From: Taibaiella koreensis
GTDB taxonomy: Bacteria; Bacteroidota; Bacteroidia; Chitinophagales; Chitinophagaceae
Direction of reading: 5' to 3'
Assembly (NCBI RefSeq): GCF_003545715.1
Contig: NZ_QVNU01000007.1
Location: 248,001-312,000, forward strand
DNA: 64,000 nt
Shown: positions 45,230 through 53,932 of the stretch, in pieces
Numbering within the stretch: the first letter of the stretch is position 1
Layout: every line of letters starts with the position of its first letter
Notes under the pieces: generated by a model
The model's input: only the letters and a program-made list of their open reading frames with translations
Databases searched by the model: none
Told to the model about the DNA's origin: nothing
Translations under genes and position numbers: made by a program

Positions 45230-45260
45230 ATAGGGGCTGTCCGCGAAGGGCAGCCCCTAT
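45230..45260. terminator. Strong bidirectional intrinsic terminator
   Basis: ATAGGGGCTGTCC (45230-45242) pairs with GGGCAGCCCCTAT (45248-45260) over a 5-base loop, followed by TTTTT. It separates the convergent repeat-protein gene and the DinB-like gene. Confidence 0.9.
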
Positions 45261-45279
45261 TTTTAAAGGCCATATCCTG

Positions 45280-45714
45280 TTATGTCAGCATGCGACGCAG
45301 GTAATTGACCTGCCCGAGATGATAATTGAGGTGCAGGGCCAGCTGCAGCAACACATAGCCATTGGTCCTTACCGCATCGTCAAAAGGGATGGGATAATCG
45401 GAAGCCATGTCCAGGGTGCTCAGCGATCTTTGGATCATGGGAATGAGGGCTTCCAGTCCGGCAATGAGCTGTTCCCTGGGTACGGGCGGACTGCTGAATT
45501 CCAGGTCCCGGTTGCGGACATAGCCGGTGTGTCCCAGCAAAGTCCCGACCAGGTAATTGAGGCCTCCGGTGATATGCAGCGCGAGATGACCGCTTGCATT
45601 TTTTATAGAACCACGGACCTTCCACAGGTCCTCTTCCCGCTCAAACAGGCTGAGCTCTTCCATCAATTGTCGGATATCTCTTTCGTAGAAAGGGATCAAT
45701 ATCGCTTGCAGCAT
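45280..45714 (-). CDS. DinB-superfamily protein (DUF1572-like)
   Basis: This 144-aa protein is of the usual DinB/YfiT size and predicted as a four-helix bundle. The three metal-ligand His positions can be placed as HLALHITGG (near residue 45), LLGHTG and LHLNYHLGQVNYLR at the C-terminus; the last motif is highly typical. DinB-fold proteins include thiol transferases and metal hydrolases; the substrate is unknown. The upstream gap holds two tandem hairpins. Confidence 0.82.
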   Translation of the reverse strand: MLQAILIPFYERDIRQLMEELSLFEREEDLWKVRGSIKNASGHLALHITGGLNYLVGTLLGHTGYVRNRDLEFSSPPVPREQLIAGLEALIPMIQRSLSTLDMASDYPIPFDDAVRTNGYVLLQLALHLNYHLGQVNYLRRMLT

Positions 45715-45792
45715 AACAAAGAATTTACGTCATAAATATACACCCGGCGGGAACAACCAGCCTTGGATAAGCCGCCGGTACTGGAATAGCTG

Positions 45793-45844
45793 GCTTAAAC
45801 ATACCTGAGCGAAGGTATGTTTAAGCTTACGGCCACAAGGCCGT
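45793..45844. repeat. Two tandem perfect hairpins
   Basis: GCTTAAACATACC (45793-45805) pairs perfectly with GGTATGTTTAAGC (45814-45826) over an 8-base loop. Directly next to it, ACGGCC (45829-45834) pairs with GGCCGT (45839-45844). It lies about 80 bases past the stop of the deiminase gene on the minus strand; there is no T run, so it could be a terminator or a REP-like unit. Confidence 0.55.
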
Positions 45845-45921
45845 TTACTTGCCAACAAGGCCAACACAATCCCGGCTGAAGGGGAGCGTATCTTATCCCA
45901 TTTGCATCAGTTCGCTGCGGC

Positions 45922-47043
45922 TTAACGGGGCTGCTGCTGCGTAACGCAATGGACCATACCGCCGTTGGCAAAGAGGTTGCGGCAGTCGATCCCGATCACC
46001 TTTCTTCCCGGATAAAGCGTCCCGATCAGCTGATTGGCAATGGCGTCGTTAGGGTCGTTATAATTAGGCACCAGCACCGCCTTATTGGCGATATAATAAT
46101 TGATATAGGAGCCCCTGCCTACGTTCTTACCATAAGTGGTGACGACATCGTTTTGCGTCAGCGGTATGGTTGCCAGCTTATAGGCTACGTCGTTCTTGTT
46201 CACAGCCTGGTATAAAGTACGGATGTCGTGCTGCGGCACCTGCCAGTAATCAAGATCTTCTTCCGACATGGTAATCAGGGTAGTGCTATCGGCGAACCTG
46301 GCGAAGCCGTCTATATGCATATCTGTAATGTCCAGGCCGGCCTTCCCTTCAAGCCAGATAAACCTGGTGGCGCCCAGGTATTTGGTAAACAATGCTTCGG
46401 CCTGGCTTTGGGTCATTCCCGGGTTGCGGTTATCATTCAAAACGGAGCTTTTGCAAGCCATCAGAACGCCGTTACCATCCTGCTCAACGCTCCCGCCTTC
46501 GTTGATCATTACCTCATTTAGCGCCACCTGTACCACGCCGCGGGCGTCCGCTATTACCGCGGGTATCTTGTTGCAATGGCTGTAGGATGCTTTGCTGCCC
46601 CAGCCATTAAAGCCCCAGTCTTCGATCACCAGCCGGCCATTAGGATCCTTTGCAAATATTGGTCCATTGTCCCGTACCCATACATCGTCCGTAGGACTAA
46701 TAACAAAATCCACATTTGCCATAGGTATTCCGGAAGCCTGCAACAGGGCAGTAACCCTATCCTGCTCCGCCTGATCGTAGACGATAAGGTGTACCTTTTC
46801 GCCGGGTACCAGCGCTTGCGTCATCGCTACCCATGTGGCATCCAGCCGGTCGCGGTACATTTTGCCATATTGGTATTGGTGCGGCCACTGAAGCCAGGTA
46901 CCTTCATGCGGGCCCGCCTCTTCGGGCATGATGTATCCAACGGAATTTCCGGCAGGACGATCAGGATTGCCCGGCTCCTCTTTGGTGCAGGATATAAAAG
47001 CGGCGGATAACATTATGAGCAGTGTCGTCATTGTGCGTGTCAT
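45922..47043 (-). CDS. Agmatine deiminase / peptidylarginine-deiminase-family lipoprotein
   Basis: This 373-aa protein has a lipoprotein signal (lipid Cys19 in SAAFISCTKEE), unlike the usual cytoplasmic agmatine deiminases. The guanidino-group-modifying set is complete: EGTWLQWPH, DVWVRDNGPIF, INEGGSVEQDG, ITDMHIDGFARF with the catalytic His, and the nucleophile Cys in GGMVHCVTQQQP. It should hydrolyse agmatine or a related guanidine to an N-carbamoyl product and ammonia, here in the periplasm or at the outer membrane. A TAGCTTTG -7 element lies 23 bases upstream of its ATG. Confidence 0.93.
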   Translation of the reverse strand: MTRTMTTLLIMLSAAFISCTKEEPGNPDRPAGNSVGYIMPEEAGPHEGTWLQWPHQYQYGKMYRDRLDATWVAMTQALVPGEKVHLIVYDQAEQDRVTALLQASGIPMANVDFVISPTDDVWVRDNGPIFAKDPNGRLVIEDWGFNGWGSKASYSHCNKIPAVIADARGVVQVALNEVMINEGGSVEQDGNGVLMACKSSVLNDNRNPGMTQSQAEALFTKYLGATRFIWLEGKAGLDITDMHIDGFARFADSTTLITMSEEDLDYWQVPQHDIRTLYQAVNKNDVAYKLATIPLTQNDVVTTYGKNVGRGSYINYYIANKAVLVPNYNDPNDAIANQLIGTLYPGRKVIGIDCRNLFANGGMVHCVTQQQPR

Positions 47044-47065
47044 TATAAGGTGAATTTTGATAGGG

Positions 47066-47073
47066 CAAAGCTA
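47066..47073 (-). promoter_or_regulatory. Candidate -7 element for the deiminase gene
   Basis: On the minus strand this reads TAGCTTTG, a perfect TAnnTTTG match, 22 bases upstream of the start at 47043. No -33 TTTG was seen. Confidence 0.4.
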
Positions 47074-47113
47074 CCGGCGCCGCCGCGCTTTTAGTTGTCC
47101 GGAATTGACAATC

Positions 47114-47950
47114 TTACCTCAGTGGCAACCATATGCTTGTTTGCAGATCCTGCACGGCGGCCGTGTTGCCGGGATGTTTCGCATAATGCTCTATGACCGG
47201 TGTTGTCGCAAACGTAAGGTTGGTTTCGAGTATCCATCCCGCATAGATCTTCCTGTAGGTTTCTTCTATCGTTTCGTAGCTGCCCTGGTGCAGAAAGCAG
47301 GCATACCTGCCGCCCGGGATAGTCTTGACGGCCAGCTTCCTGTTCTCCGGCCGGCAGGAAGCACAGGCATCGTACCGGCACCTCAGGTTTTCCCGTACCA
47401 ACGGCTCATCGGCCACGATGCCGTAGAAGTGGGTCTCACCGGCAGGAAAGGAATTGAGCATAAACCTGGTCCAGAGCAATTCGATGTCTTCGTAATTGTA
47501 ATCAATAAAGGCGCTTTGATAGTGGACCGTCACAGGCGGCATATACACAATGTCCGGCTTCAAATGCTGTTCTGCTGTGAGCGGAACGATGGCTGCGCGC
47601 GCCAGCAGCGAATGCTTCCCCTGCTTTGCCGTCCGGGGAGGCATGCCAAAGTGCTGTTTGAAGGCTTTGGAGAAGGAGGCCAGGTTGGCAAATCCTGTTT
47701 CAAGGGCTATAGAGGAAAGTGTTTCCCGGGTATACAGCATCATCTTGTAGGCATGCTCCACCTTAAGCCGTTTCTGGTAAGCGCCTATGGTCTCTCCGCA
47801 GGTATATTTAAAGATACGCTGGATATTCCTGTAGGAGTAATGAGATACCTGCTCCAGCTCTTTAATGGAAATGAGCCGGTCGTAGTGCTCTGTCACAAAA
47901 CTGAGTGTATCGTATACGCGGGTGAGGTCTGCCGTAGTGCCGGTATCCAT
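47114..47950 (-). CDS. AraC-family regulator with GyrI-like effector domain
   Basis: This is a 278-aa protein from the ATG at 47950; an upstream TTG start would add eight residues. The N-terminal AraC HTH pair is SIKELEQVSHYSYRNIQRIFK, then LSSIALETGFANLASFSKAFKQHFG. The C-terminal 150 residues form a GyrI-like (SOUL/BmrR-type) ligand-binding domain, with YFYGIVADEP-like HFYGIVADEP and GGRYACFLHQGSYETI. Such regulators respond to small toxic molecules. A TAATTTG sequence at 47972-47978 is close to a -7 element. It is upstream of the deiminase on the same strand, but separated by 70 bases. Confidence 0.93.
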   Translation of the reverse strand: MDTGTTADLTRVYDTLSFVTEHYDRLISIKELEQVSHYSYRNIQRIFKYTCGETIGAYQKRLKVEHAYKMMLYTRETLSSIALETGFANLASFSKAFKQHFGMPPRTAKQGKHSLLARAAIVPLTAEQHLKPDIVYMPPVTVHYQSAFIDYNYEDIELLWTRFMLNSFPAGETHFYGIVADEPLVRENLRCRYDACASCRPENRKLAVKTIPGGRYACFLHQGSYETIEETYRKIYAGWILETNLTFATTPVIEHYAKHPGNTAAVQDLQTSIWLPLR

Positions 47951-48059
47951 ATAGGCTGCTTTAATACCAGACAAATTACGAAAAAAGCAGACATGGGCTT
48001 TGTAAACGGCTATTTCCCTGCTGGCTGGGGAAGAAATGGTCTTCGGACCTGATAATTAA

Positions 48060-48109
48060 AAGTGGCTGCCTCCAAAGCTTGTTTGCGCAAGCATAGGGGA
48101 CAGCCACTT
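48060..48109. terminator. Long-loop hairpin upstream of the AraC/GyrI gene
   Basis: AAGTGGCTG (48060-48068) pairs with CAGCCACTT (48101-48109); the loop contains a second small stem GCTTG/CAAGC. T-rich sequence follows (ATTCTTTTT). It lies past the element next to the T9SS gene at 48608 and probably protects the AraC gene from read-through. Confidence 0.55.
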
Positions 48110-48122
48110 ATTCTTTTTGAAA

Positions 48123-48603
48123 TTAAAAAATCAATGTCGTTTAGTTGAGAAAATCAGGTATCTATAGCATTTCAAAATTTCGCCCCGCGAGGGCAATCTC
48201 TTGAACTAAGGGAATAGCTTTCTTTTAACCTATAAAAATATCCTTTTTCAACAGCAAGAGATCCTTCCCTTCGCAAGCTGCGCAAGCGTCGGATCAGGAT
48301 GACAATGGCGAGTTTATTGTTACGTTAGCCCAAGCCATAAACATACCATGCTCATGCTCACATCTGCGGGCGTCATAGAAGCATCTCAATACCTTTGAAC
48401 AACTTAAGACACTGCACCTAAAAAGTGCAGCTGATCAAGGTCGGTTGTTGGCTACCGGCATATCCCTTTAATGGTAAAATACTTCTAAGCGACGCATTTC
48501 ACACTAATTCTTTGTGTCCTCTGCGTACAACTTAGCGTCCTTCGCGGTTAACTACATGCCTTTTTCCTTAAATGCTTAACTAAACGACATTGAGTTAAAA
48601 AAT
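48123..48603 (+). repeat. Copy B of the ~460-base non-coding element, with inverted ends and flanking direct repeat
   Basis: Terminal inverted repeats lie at 48131-48149 and 48575-48593, with 18 of 19 positions paired; the core is AATGTCGTTTAGTT and AACTAAACGACATT. A 9-base direct repeat TTAAAAAAT flanks both ends (48123-48131 and 48595-48603), as expected of a target-site duplication, although the neighbouring A run is also present at copy A. The interior aligns with copy A at 34829-35289 in opposite orientation. It encodes no transposase, so it resembles a MITE or a structured intergenic repeat. It is adjacent to the stop of the T9SS gene at 48608. Confidence 0.75.
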
Positions 48604-48607
48604 AGGC

Positions 48608-50083
48608 TTACTTCCTCACGATCTTCTGCGTGAACCTGACCCCGGTACCACTGATCCCAATCATATATATCCCGGGTTGAAGCGTTTCCAGCGAAACCGT
48701 GTGACCGTTTTCGAGATCATTGGCTTTCACCTTCTGGCTACTCAGCACCCGTCCGTTGATATCTTTAACTTCGATTAATAGTGCCGGATGATCCTGGCCG
48801 TAACGTATGATCACTTTGTCCGTAGCCGGATTGGGATATACCTGGAACAGGGCGTCGCTTTGCGTCACAGGCGCAACGCCTTTTTCGCCAGAGACCTGAT
48901 CGGCGGCGGATTTGTACATATACCGCGCTACATAAAATTTCCCGGTACTATCTGTAAAATTGCCGACGGCAAAGACAGCGCTGCCAGCGCAGGTGACACT
49001 GGTAATCCAGCTGTTTGGATTCAATGCCCGGGCACCGGCACCGAGCTCTATCCAGGCTGTGCCGCTCCAACGGGCTACATAGGGTTTCCCGTTACTATTT
49101 TCAAAAGTTCCGGCTGCATAAACATTATTGTGACCATCAACAGCGAGCCCCAGGATAACACCATGATCGTTTACATACATTCTGTCTGCGCCATTTCTGG
49201 CTTCCGCCCAGGAAACGCCGTCCCATTTGGCAACATAGACCTTTCCCAATTCATTTTCGAACTGTCCGCCGGTATACAGATTGCCCGATGCATCCTGGCA
49301 TAACTTATGAGATTGTGCGTCGGCGTTGAGCCCATTAGCGCCCGTTCCTACCGCCGACCATGTGGTGCCATTCCATTTCGCGACATATTTTTTTCCTGCG
49401 CTGTTCTGAAAATTGCCGACCGTATATATATTACCCGCAGCATCGCTCATGAGATCGTGTATATAGCCGTTTGCGTTCAGCCGGTTGGGGCCTGTTCCCA
49501 GCTCTGCCCAGGTCGTTCCGTCCCATTTCGCTACATAGGGTCTTCCTGAGCTGTTGAAAAAGAAGCCCGCTGCGTAGACATTCCCGCTGGCATCGGTGGT
49601 GAGCGCCTGAATTTCATCGGTCGCATTGAGGGCGGTGGCGCCGGAGCCGAGTTCCTTCCAGGTGGTACCATCCCATTTAGCCACGTAATATTTTCCGGAA
49701 CTATTGGTAAAGCCACCCGCCGCATAAATATTGCCCTGCTGATCCCTGGCCAGCTCACCAATAAAATAGTTGGCATTAAGGGTATTGACGCCCGTTCCCA
49801 GCTCCGACCATTGAATGCCGTTCCAGTGTGCTACATAACGCTTTCCGGCGCTATTTTTAAAGTCGCCGGCAACATACACATCGTTCTCGGCAATGGCGAG
49901 AATATCGGTGATACTGCCATTTGCATTCAAGGCATTAGCGCCTGTGCCCAGTGGCCCCCAGGGTTGTGCACTTAAAGTCATTTTACCCATCGCCAGACAA
50001 AGCCATAGAAGAATAACTTTACTACCCATCAGAAAAGAAGCACGCTTAATTTTTTTAAAAGAGAAGGTGTTGGTTTTTTTCAT
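48608..50083 (-). CDS. T9SS type A protein with seven ~50-aa propeller repeats
   Basis: This 491-aa protein has a signal peptide after a basic N-terminus (SKVILLWLCLAMGKMTLSAQ). Residues about 42-395 are seven repeats of about 50 aa, each with a core like WAELGTGPNRLNANG, then DAxGNIYxxGxFxNSxGKxYVAKWDGTT. Seven copies fit a seven-bladed beta-propeller. The end is a T9SS type A domain (FQVYPNPAT ... GIYMIGISGTG, terminal KIVRK). It is likely a surface-exposed or released binding protein. The stop lies next to copy B of the non-coding element. Confidence 0.9.
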   Translation of the reverse strand: MKKTNTFSFKKIKRASFLMGSKVILLWLCLAMGKMTLSAQPWGPLGTGANALNANGSITDILAIAENDVYVAGDFKNSAGKRYVAHWNGIQWSELGTGVNTLNANYFIGELARDQQGNIYAAGGFTNSSGKYYVAKWDGTTWKELGSGATALNATDEIQALTTDASGNVYAAGFFFNSSGRPYVAKWDGTTWAELGTGPNRLNANGYIHDLMSDAAGNIYTVGNFQNSAGKKYVAKWNGTTWSAVGTGANGLNADAQSHKLCQDASGNLYTGGQFENELGKVYVAKWDGVSWAEARNGADRMYVNDHGVILGLAVDGHNNVYAAGTFENSNGKPYVARWSGTAWIELGAGARALNPNSWITSVTCAGSAVFAVGNFTDSTGKFYVARYMYKSAADQVSGEKGVAPVTQSDALFQVYPNPATDKVIIRYGQDHPALLIEVKDINGRVLSSQKVKANDLENGHTVSLETLQPGIYMIGISGTGVRFTQKIVRK

Positions 50084-50151
50084 TTTGCAGCTATTTACGG
50101 GTTAGAAGATGGCATGAATATCCTGTAAATGTAATAGCGTACAAGACGGTA

Positions 50152-50206
50152 AAACAATCGGGAAAAGCCATGATTTTTCACTTCATGGTTTTCCCGATCA
50201 TTGTTT
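50152..50206 (-). terminator. Long hairpin terminator downstream of the phosphate-uptake operon
   Basis: CGGGAAAAGCCATGA (50159-50173) pairs with TCATGGTTTTCCCG (50183-50196) and is extended by AAACAAT/ATTGTTT on the outside. It lies about 130 bases past the stop of the universal stress gene. Confidence 0.75.
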
Positions 50207-50336
50207 AAGAGGAGTTAGGTCCTTTCTGCTGAAGCGTGCAGCATACCGGTACACTATTCTTAAGCCCGGTTGCAGCACCGACGTACCAGAGTCTGGCGTG
50301 TGTTTATAGCGCCTGCTGCAAGAAGATACGATAGAC

Positions 50337-51170
50337 TTACTCGTGCAGCACCAGTATCGCTTTAACGGATTTGTTCAATATCTCATTGACCGTGCTGCTG
50401 GCAAACAGGCGATATATAATGTTGTGATTGCGTTTTACCAGGCACAGGATATCGGTTTCATTGCTTTCGATAAAATCGATAATGCCATGCGATGTCTTAA
50501 TATCATCGTCATCGACGTAATTAAAATTGATCTCTACGGTAGGGAGCATATCCTTTAATTTCTGCTCACCGTTTTTTATTTCTTTCTCATCCATATCCTT
50601 TTCGGAAATATGGAGCACTTCCAGCTTCTTCGGTTTGGAGACCTTAAGTATCTGTTTCAGCGCTTTCACATCCCTCACAGAGAATTTGGTCGTTTTATAG
50701 TCCGTAGCCAGCGTGACAACCGGGACGGCAGGCAATGCGCTTTCCAAAGGCACGATCAGCGTCGGTATCCTCAGTTTGGTAACCGCCATACTGGCATTGC
50801 TGCCCACGATGCCTTTGATGCCCGTGGCGCCGGTGATGCCCATTACCAGGAAGGAAACGTCGTTATATTCCGTATACTTGGTAAGCACGTTGCGCAACGA
50901 GCCCACGTCGCAGATGGTTTTAATGTTAACGTCTGTATGGTCTTTTTCGCGGCCGATGGCTTCTGCCCATTCTTTTAAGGCCGATCTTTTTTTGGCATAA
51001 TAATCTTCGATGAAAATCGCATTGTACATGTTATTATTGATGCCTTCAGTAGGATGCACCGCATGAATGACGGCAATCTCCATCTGCAGAACCTTGGCAA
51101 GAGAGAAGGCCGCTGCCAATGCATTGCCTGCGCTGCTTGAAAAATCTGAGGCGACGAGTATTTGTTTCAT
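50337..51170 (-). CDS. Universal stress protein (two UspA domains)
   Basis: This is a 277-aa protein from the ATG at 51170 (MKQILVASDFSSSAGNAL), the normal start of UspA proteins; an upstream in-frame ATG overlaps the previous gene's end. The first domain has VASDFS and the GITGATGIKGIVGSNASMAV segment with the G2xG9G(S/T)-type nucleotide loop. The second domain (about 150-277) is more diverged, with LATDYKTT and ILCLVKRNHNIIYRLFASSTV. It likely binds ATP or AMP. It is downstream of the phosphate transporter, so it may respond to phosphate or stress in the same operon. Confidence 0.9.
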   Translation of the reverse strand: MKQILVASDFSSSAGNALAAAFSLAKVLQMEIAVIHAVHPTEGINNNMYNAIFIEDYYAKKRSALKEWAEAIGREKDHTDVNIKTICDVGSLRNVLTKYTEYNDVSFLVMGITGATGIKGIVGSNASMAVTKLRIPTLIVPLESALPAVPVVTLATDYKTTKFSVRDVKALKQILKVSKPKKLEVLHISEKDMDEKEIKNGEQKLKDMLPTVEINFNYVDDDDIKTSHGIIDFIESNETDILCLVKRNHNIIYRLFASSTVNEILNKSVKAILVLHE

Positions 51171-51213
51171 TTTTTTGGAATTAAATGTCAGTGAATCAAA
51201 AGTACATACTCTG

Positions 51214-52623
51214 CTAAACAAACAGGTGGAAAAGCATAAACAGCAACAGGGATAGCAATATGGAAACCGGCAAGGTGAGCACCCATGCCAAGCCGATATT
51301 TTTTAACGTGGCCCCGTTCAGGTTGCTTTTACCACCCGATGCCACCATGGAGCCGGCGATACCGCTCGACAGCACATGGGTGGTGCTTACCGGCAGCCCG
51401 AAAAGGGTGCTGAGACCTATGGTCGAAGCGGCGACAATCTCGCTTGAGGCGCCCTGGGCATAATTTAAATGCTCGTTCCCTATTTTTTCGCCAATCGTTA
51501 CTACAATTCTCTTCCAGCCTATCATCGTGCCCAGGCCCAAGGCAATGGAGATGGTGATGATGACCCATATGGGTGCAAACTCCGTCAGCTTTTTAAGCTC
51601 CGATGCCTGATGACTAAGGGCGGCGCTGCTTTTCCCATCTATAACAATCGCTTTATTCTCGTGCAGCTTTTTAATGGATGCCACCAGAGCTTCCACCTGC
51701 TTTCTGAATTTGTAGGTGGCTTCCTTATCCGTTTCGCTTTTGTGCGCCAGATGTATTTTTACCGCTTCAATGTCGGCATTCAGCTTTGTAAATTCAATGC
51801 TGTTTGCAGTATTGGCGGCTGCAATGGTCTGTACAATACGCTCGGTCTGATTTAATGTTGCAATAATTTTATCGTTAGGGACATTATGATCTATGGCAAA
51901 TTTAGCGGGTAGAAATGCGATCAGGATCAGCATAAAAAGACCGACACCTTTTTGCCCGTCATTGCTGCCATGGAAAAAGCTGACCAGGGTACAGGTGGTA
52001 ATTAAGATTCCCCTTATCAGCAGCGGCGGCCTGTCGTTCTCACCCTCCGGGATATGAAAAAGGGCCTTGTACCTGATTACGTATCTTAAAAGCCACATCA
52101 GCAGGATAGCCAGGCCAAAGCCGATTACCGGTGACAGAATAAGCGACAGCCCTATTTCCTCTGCTTTATGCCAGTTGACGCCACTGCCGCCGTAATACCA
52201 GGTAAAGCCTAAACCGGCGCCTATCAAGGCCCCGATAAGGGTGTGGGAGCTGGAACAAGGTATCCCCAGGTACCAGGTGCCCAGATTCCATATAATGGAA
52301 GCCAGCAACACCGCAAGCACCAGGCAGGCCCCGACAGCTACAGGAAGCGTCATTAAGGTGTCCATCGGTACCAGCTTTAGTATGCCCATCGCCACGGCGA
52401 TCCCGCCTGTAAATACACCCAGGAAATTCCAGAATCCCGACCAGGGTATCGCGACCACGGCCTTAAGTGCTTTGGTATAAATTACGGTGGCCACGGCATT
52501 TGCCGTATCATGAAAACCGTTTACAAATTCAAATGCGACTACTGCGAGCAGGCACAGTCCGAAGACAATTGCCAGACCTATGGTCAAACCGGATTCGCCT
52601 ATAAAAGGTATGTCTAAAAACAT
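51214..52623 (-). CDS. pitA: PiT-family inorganic phosphate transporter
   Basis: This 469-aa inner-membrane protein has the PiT signature repeats: GFHDTANAVATVIYTKAL in the N-terminal half and LFGLPVSTTHVLSSGIAGSMVASGG near the end, plus PCSSSHTLIGALIGAG and FHGSNDGQKGVG. It imports phosphate with H+ or Na+. About 110 residues (245-355) form a hydrophilic, helix-rich insertion between transmembrane segments, which is common in Bacteroidota members. It lies between a porin and a universal stress gene on the same strand. Confidence 0.94.
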   Translation of the reverse strand: MFLDIPFIGESGLTIGLAIVFGLCLLAVVAFEFVNGFHDTANAVATVIYTKALKAVVAIPWSGFWNFLGVFTGGIAVAMGILKLVPMDTLMTLPVAVGACLVLAVLLASIIWNLGTWYLGIPCSSSHTLIGALIGAGLGFTWYYGGSGVNWHKAEEIGLSLILSPVIGFGLAILLMWLLRYVIRYKALFHIPEGENDRPPLLIRGILITTCTLVSFFHGSNDGQKGVGLFMLILIAFLPAKFAIDHNVPNDKIIATLNQTERIVQTIAAANTANSIEFTKLNADIEAVKIHLAHKSETDKEATYKFRKQVEALVASIKKLHENKAIVIDGKSSAALSHQASELKKLTEFAPIWVIITISIALGLGTMIGWKRIVVTIGEKIGNEHLNYAQGASSEIVAASTIGLSTLFGLPVSTTHVLSSGIAGSMVASGGKSNLNGATLKNIGLAWVLTLPVSILLSLLLFMLFHLFV

Positions 52624-52676
52624 AATTGCTTAAGTTCAGTGTTTAAAATGGGATTGATTGTAAATGCATTGATGTA

Positions 52677-53918
52677 TTACCAGCGATATTGGACCCTCGC
52701 CGTAAATACATCGTCCTTAATATCCTGGGTATAGTTTTTAAGGCTGGTGGCTTCATTCGTAACGTGCTCCTCATAAAGAGTCAATTTCACCCGCTCGGTC
52801 AGCTGATAAGTAAGGCCGTAGGCCAGCGTGCTGAATTTCACATCGCCGTCGTTGGTAAAATTGCCGGCCACGCCTATGGCCTTGCCCGAAGCGTCGGTAT
52901 TGGGATCATATACGTCGTACGCCAGTAAGGCAGTAAGTTTTGTTCTCGCAATCTGTTGGGTGAACCATAAATAATAGCCATTAAAGCTGCGTTCAAACAG
53001 ATCGCCCAATGGTTGTGTGCCGAAGCTTTGGCTGGCATAAGGCCCCAGTAGTTTATCGGGGCCGCCGGCGGCTACGCCCGGCTGTTTGCCGGCAACATAC
53101 TCTGCCTTAAGGGTAGTACTTCCGAAGGTGTTGTCGTATTGCAACTGCACGTTGGCGCCATAATAATTCCTGTCCAGGTTCTTGCCGGCAAAGTCTTCGC
53201 TTGTGTGCGCCACATAACCATCCTTGACCGGCGTATAGTATGTTTTGGTATTGCTCCGTACCGTACCCTTATAAGCGGAGGCGCCAAAGCCGATATGGAA
53301 TTTCTTATTAAGAAGGCTGTCAAATTTAAACGCAACATTGCCGATAACATCCTTCTTGCCATCGTAGTCCTTGGCATTTTTTCCGCTGCCATTTACTATG
53401 GCAAACTCCAGTGTCAGGAATTTGGCAACTTTTTGCGGATGATAGCCGATTAAGGCGCCGATATCCCGCTCCCGGGGCATTAAGGTTTGGAAAACGCGGG
53501 CACGCTCCGGGAAATCACGATATCCCGAAGAGTAGACGATAGAATATCCGAAAGGCCTGTTGAATAAACCAGCTGTAGCACTGAAAGCTTTGTAGTGCGG
53601 ATGGCGCAGCTGAATAAAAGCATCCATCAGCTGAACGCCATCCTGTGTGGCATCAAGCTGGAAAACGATGCTTGAATACTTGTCTACCCGGTCAATTTTT
53701 AAGCGTCCTCTCCGGATCATAAAGCGGCTATCGGAATTAGCGGAAAAATCGCCTCCCGAAAAAGAGGTTACTCCCGGGGACTGCACCTTTTGAAATTCCG
53801 CTTGCAGGTAGCCGGTAATTTTAATGTCGTGCGGGTCATAGCTTGATGGTGCATTGTTGTTTTGTCCCAAAGAAATAAGTGGCACAAAGGTGAGTAGTAG
53901 TAAAATATTCTTTTTCAT
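52677..53918 (-). CDS. Outer-membrane porin (OprO/OprP phosphate-selective type)
   Basis: This is a 413-aa protein from the ATG at 53918, which gives a direct signal peptide (MKKNILLLLTFVPLISLG); a Met at 53927 is also in frame. The mature protein shows alternating amphipathic strands, with FMIRRGRLKIDRVDKYSSIVFQLDATQDGVQLMDAFIQLRHP near the start and a C-terminal aromatic end (FTARVQYRW). These fit the OprO/OprP porin family. It would allow phosphate across the outer membrane. It lies 53 bases upstream of the PiT gene. Confidence 0.88.
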   Translation of the reverse strand: MKKNILLLLTFVPLISLGQNNNAPSSYDPHDIKITGYLQAEFQKVQSPGVTSFSGGDFSANSDSRFMIRRGRLKIDRVDKYSSIVFQLDATQDGVQLMDAFIQLRHPHYKAFSATAGLFNRPFGYSIVYSSGYRDFPERARVFQTLMPRERDIGALIGYHPQKVAKFLTLEFAIVNGSGKNAKDYDGKKDVIGNVAFKFDSLLNKKFHIGFGASAYKGTVRSNTKTYYTPVKDGYVAHTSEDFAGKNLDRNYYGANVQLQYDNTFGSTTLKAEYVAGKQPGVAAGGPDKLLGPYASQSFGTQPLGDLFERSFNGYYLWFTQQIARTKLTALLAYDVYDPNTDASGKAIGVAGNFTNDGDVKFSTLAYGLTYQLTERVKLTLYEEHVTNEATSLKNYTQDIKDDVFTARVQYRW

Positions 53919-53924
53919 CGTCCG

Positions 53925-53932
53925 CAAAACTA
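53925..53932 (-). promoter_or_regulatory. Candidate -7 element next to the porin start
   Basis: On the minus strand it reads TAGTTTTG, a perfect TAnnTTTG match, only 7 bases upstream of the preferred ATG. This would give a very short leader, so the call is uncertain. Confidence 0.3.
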
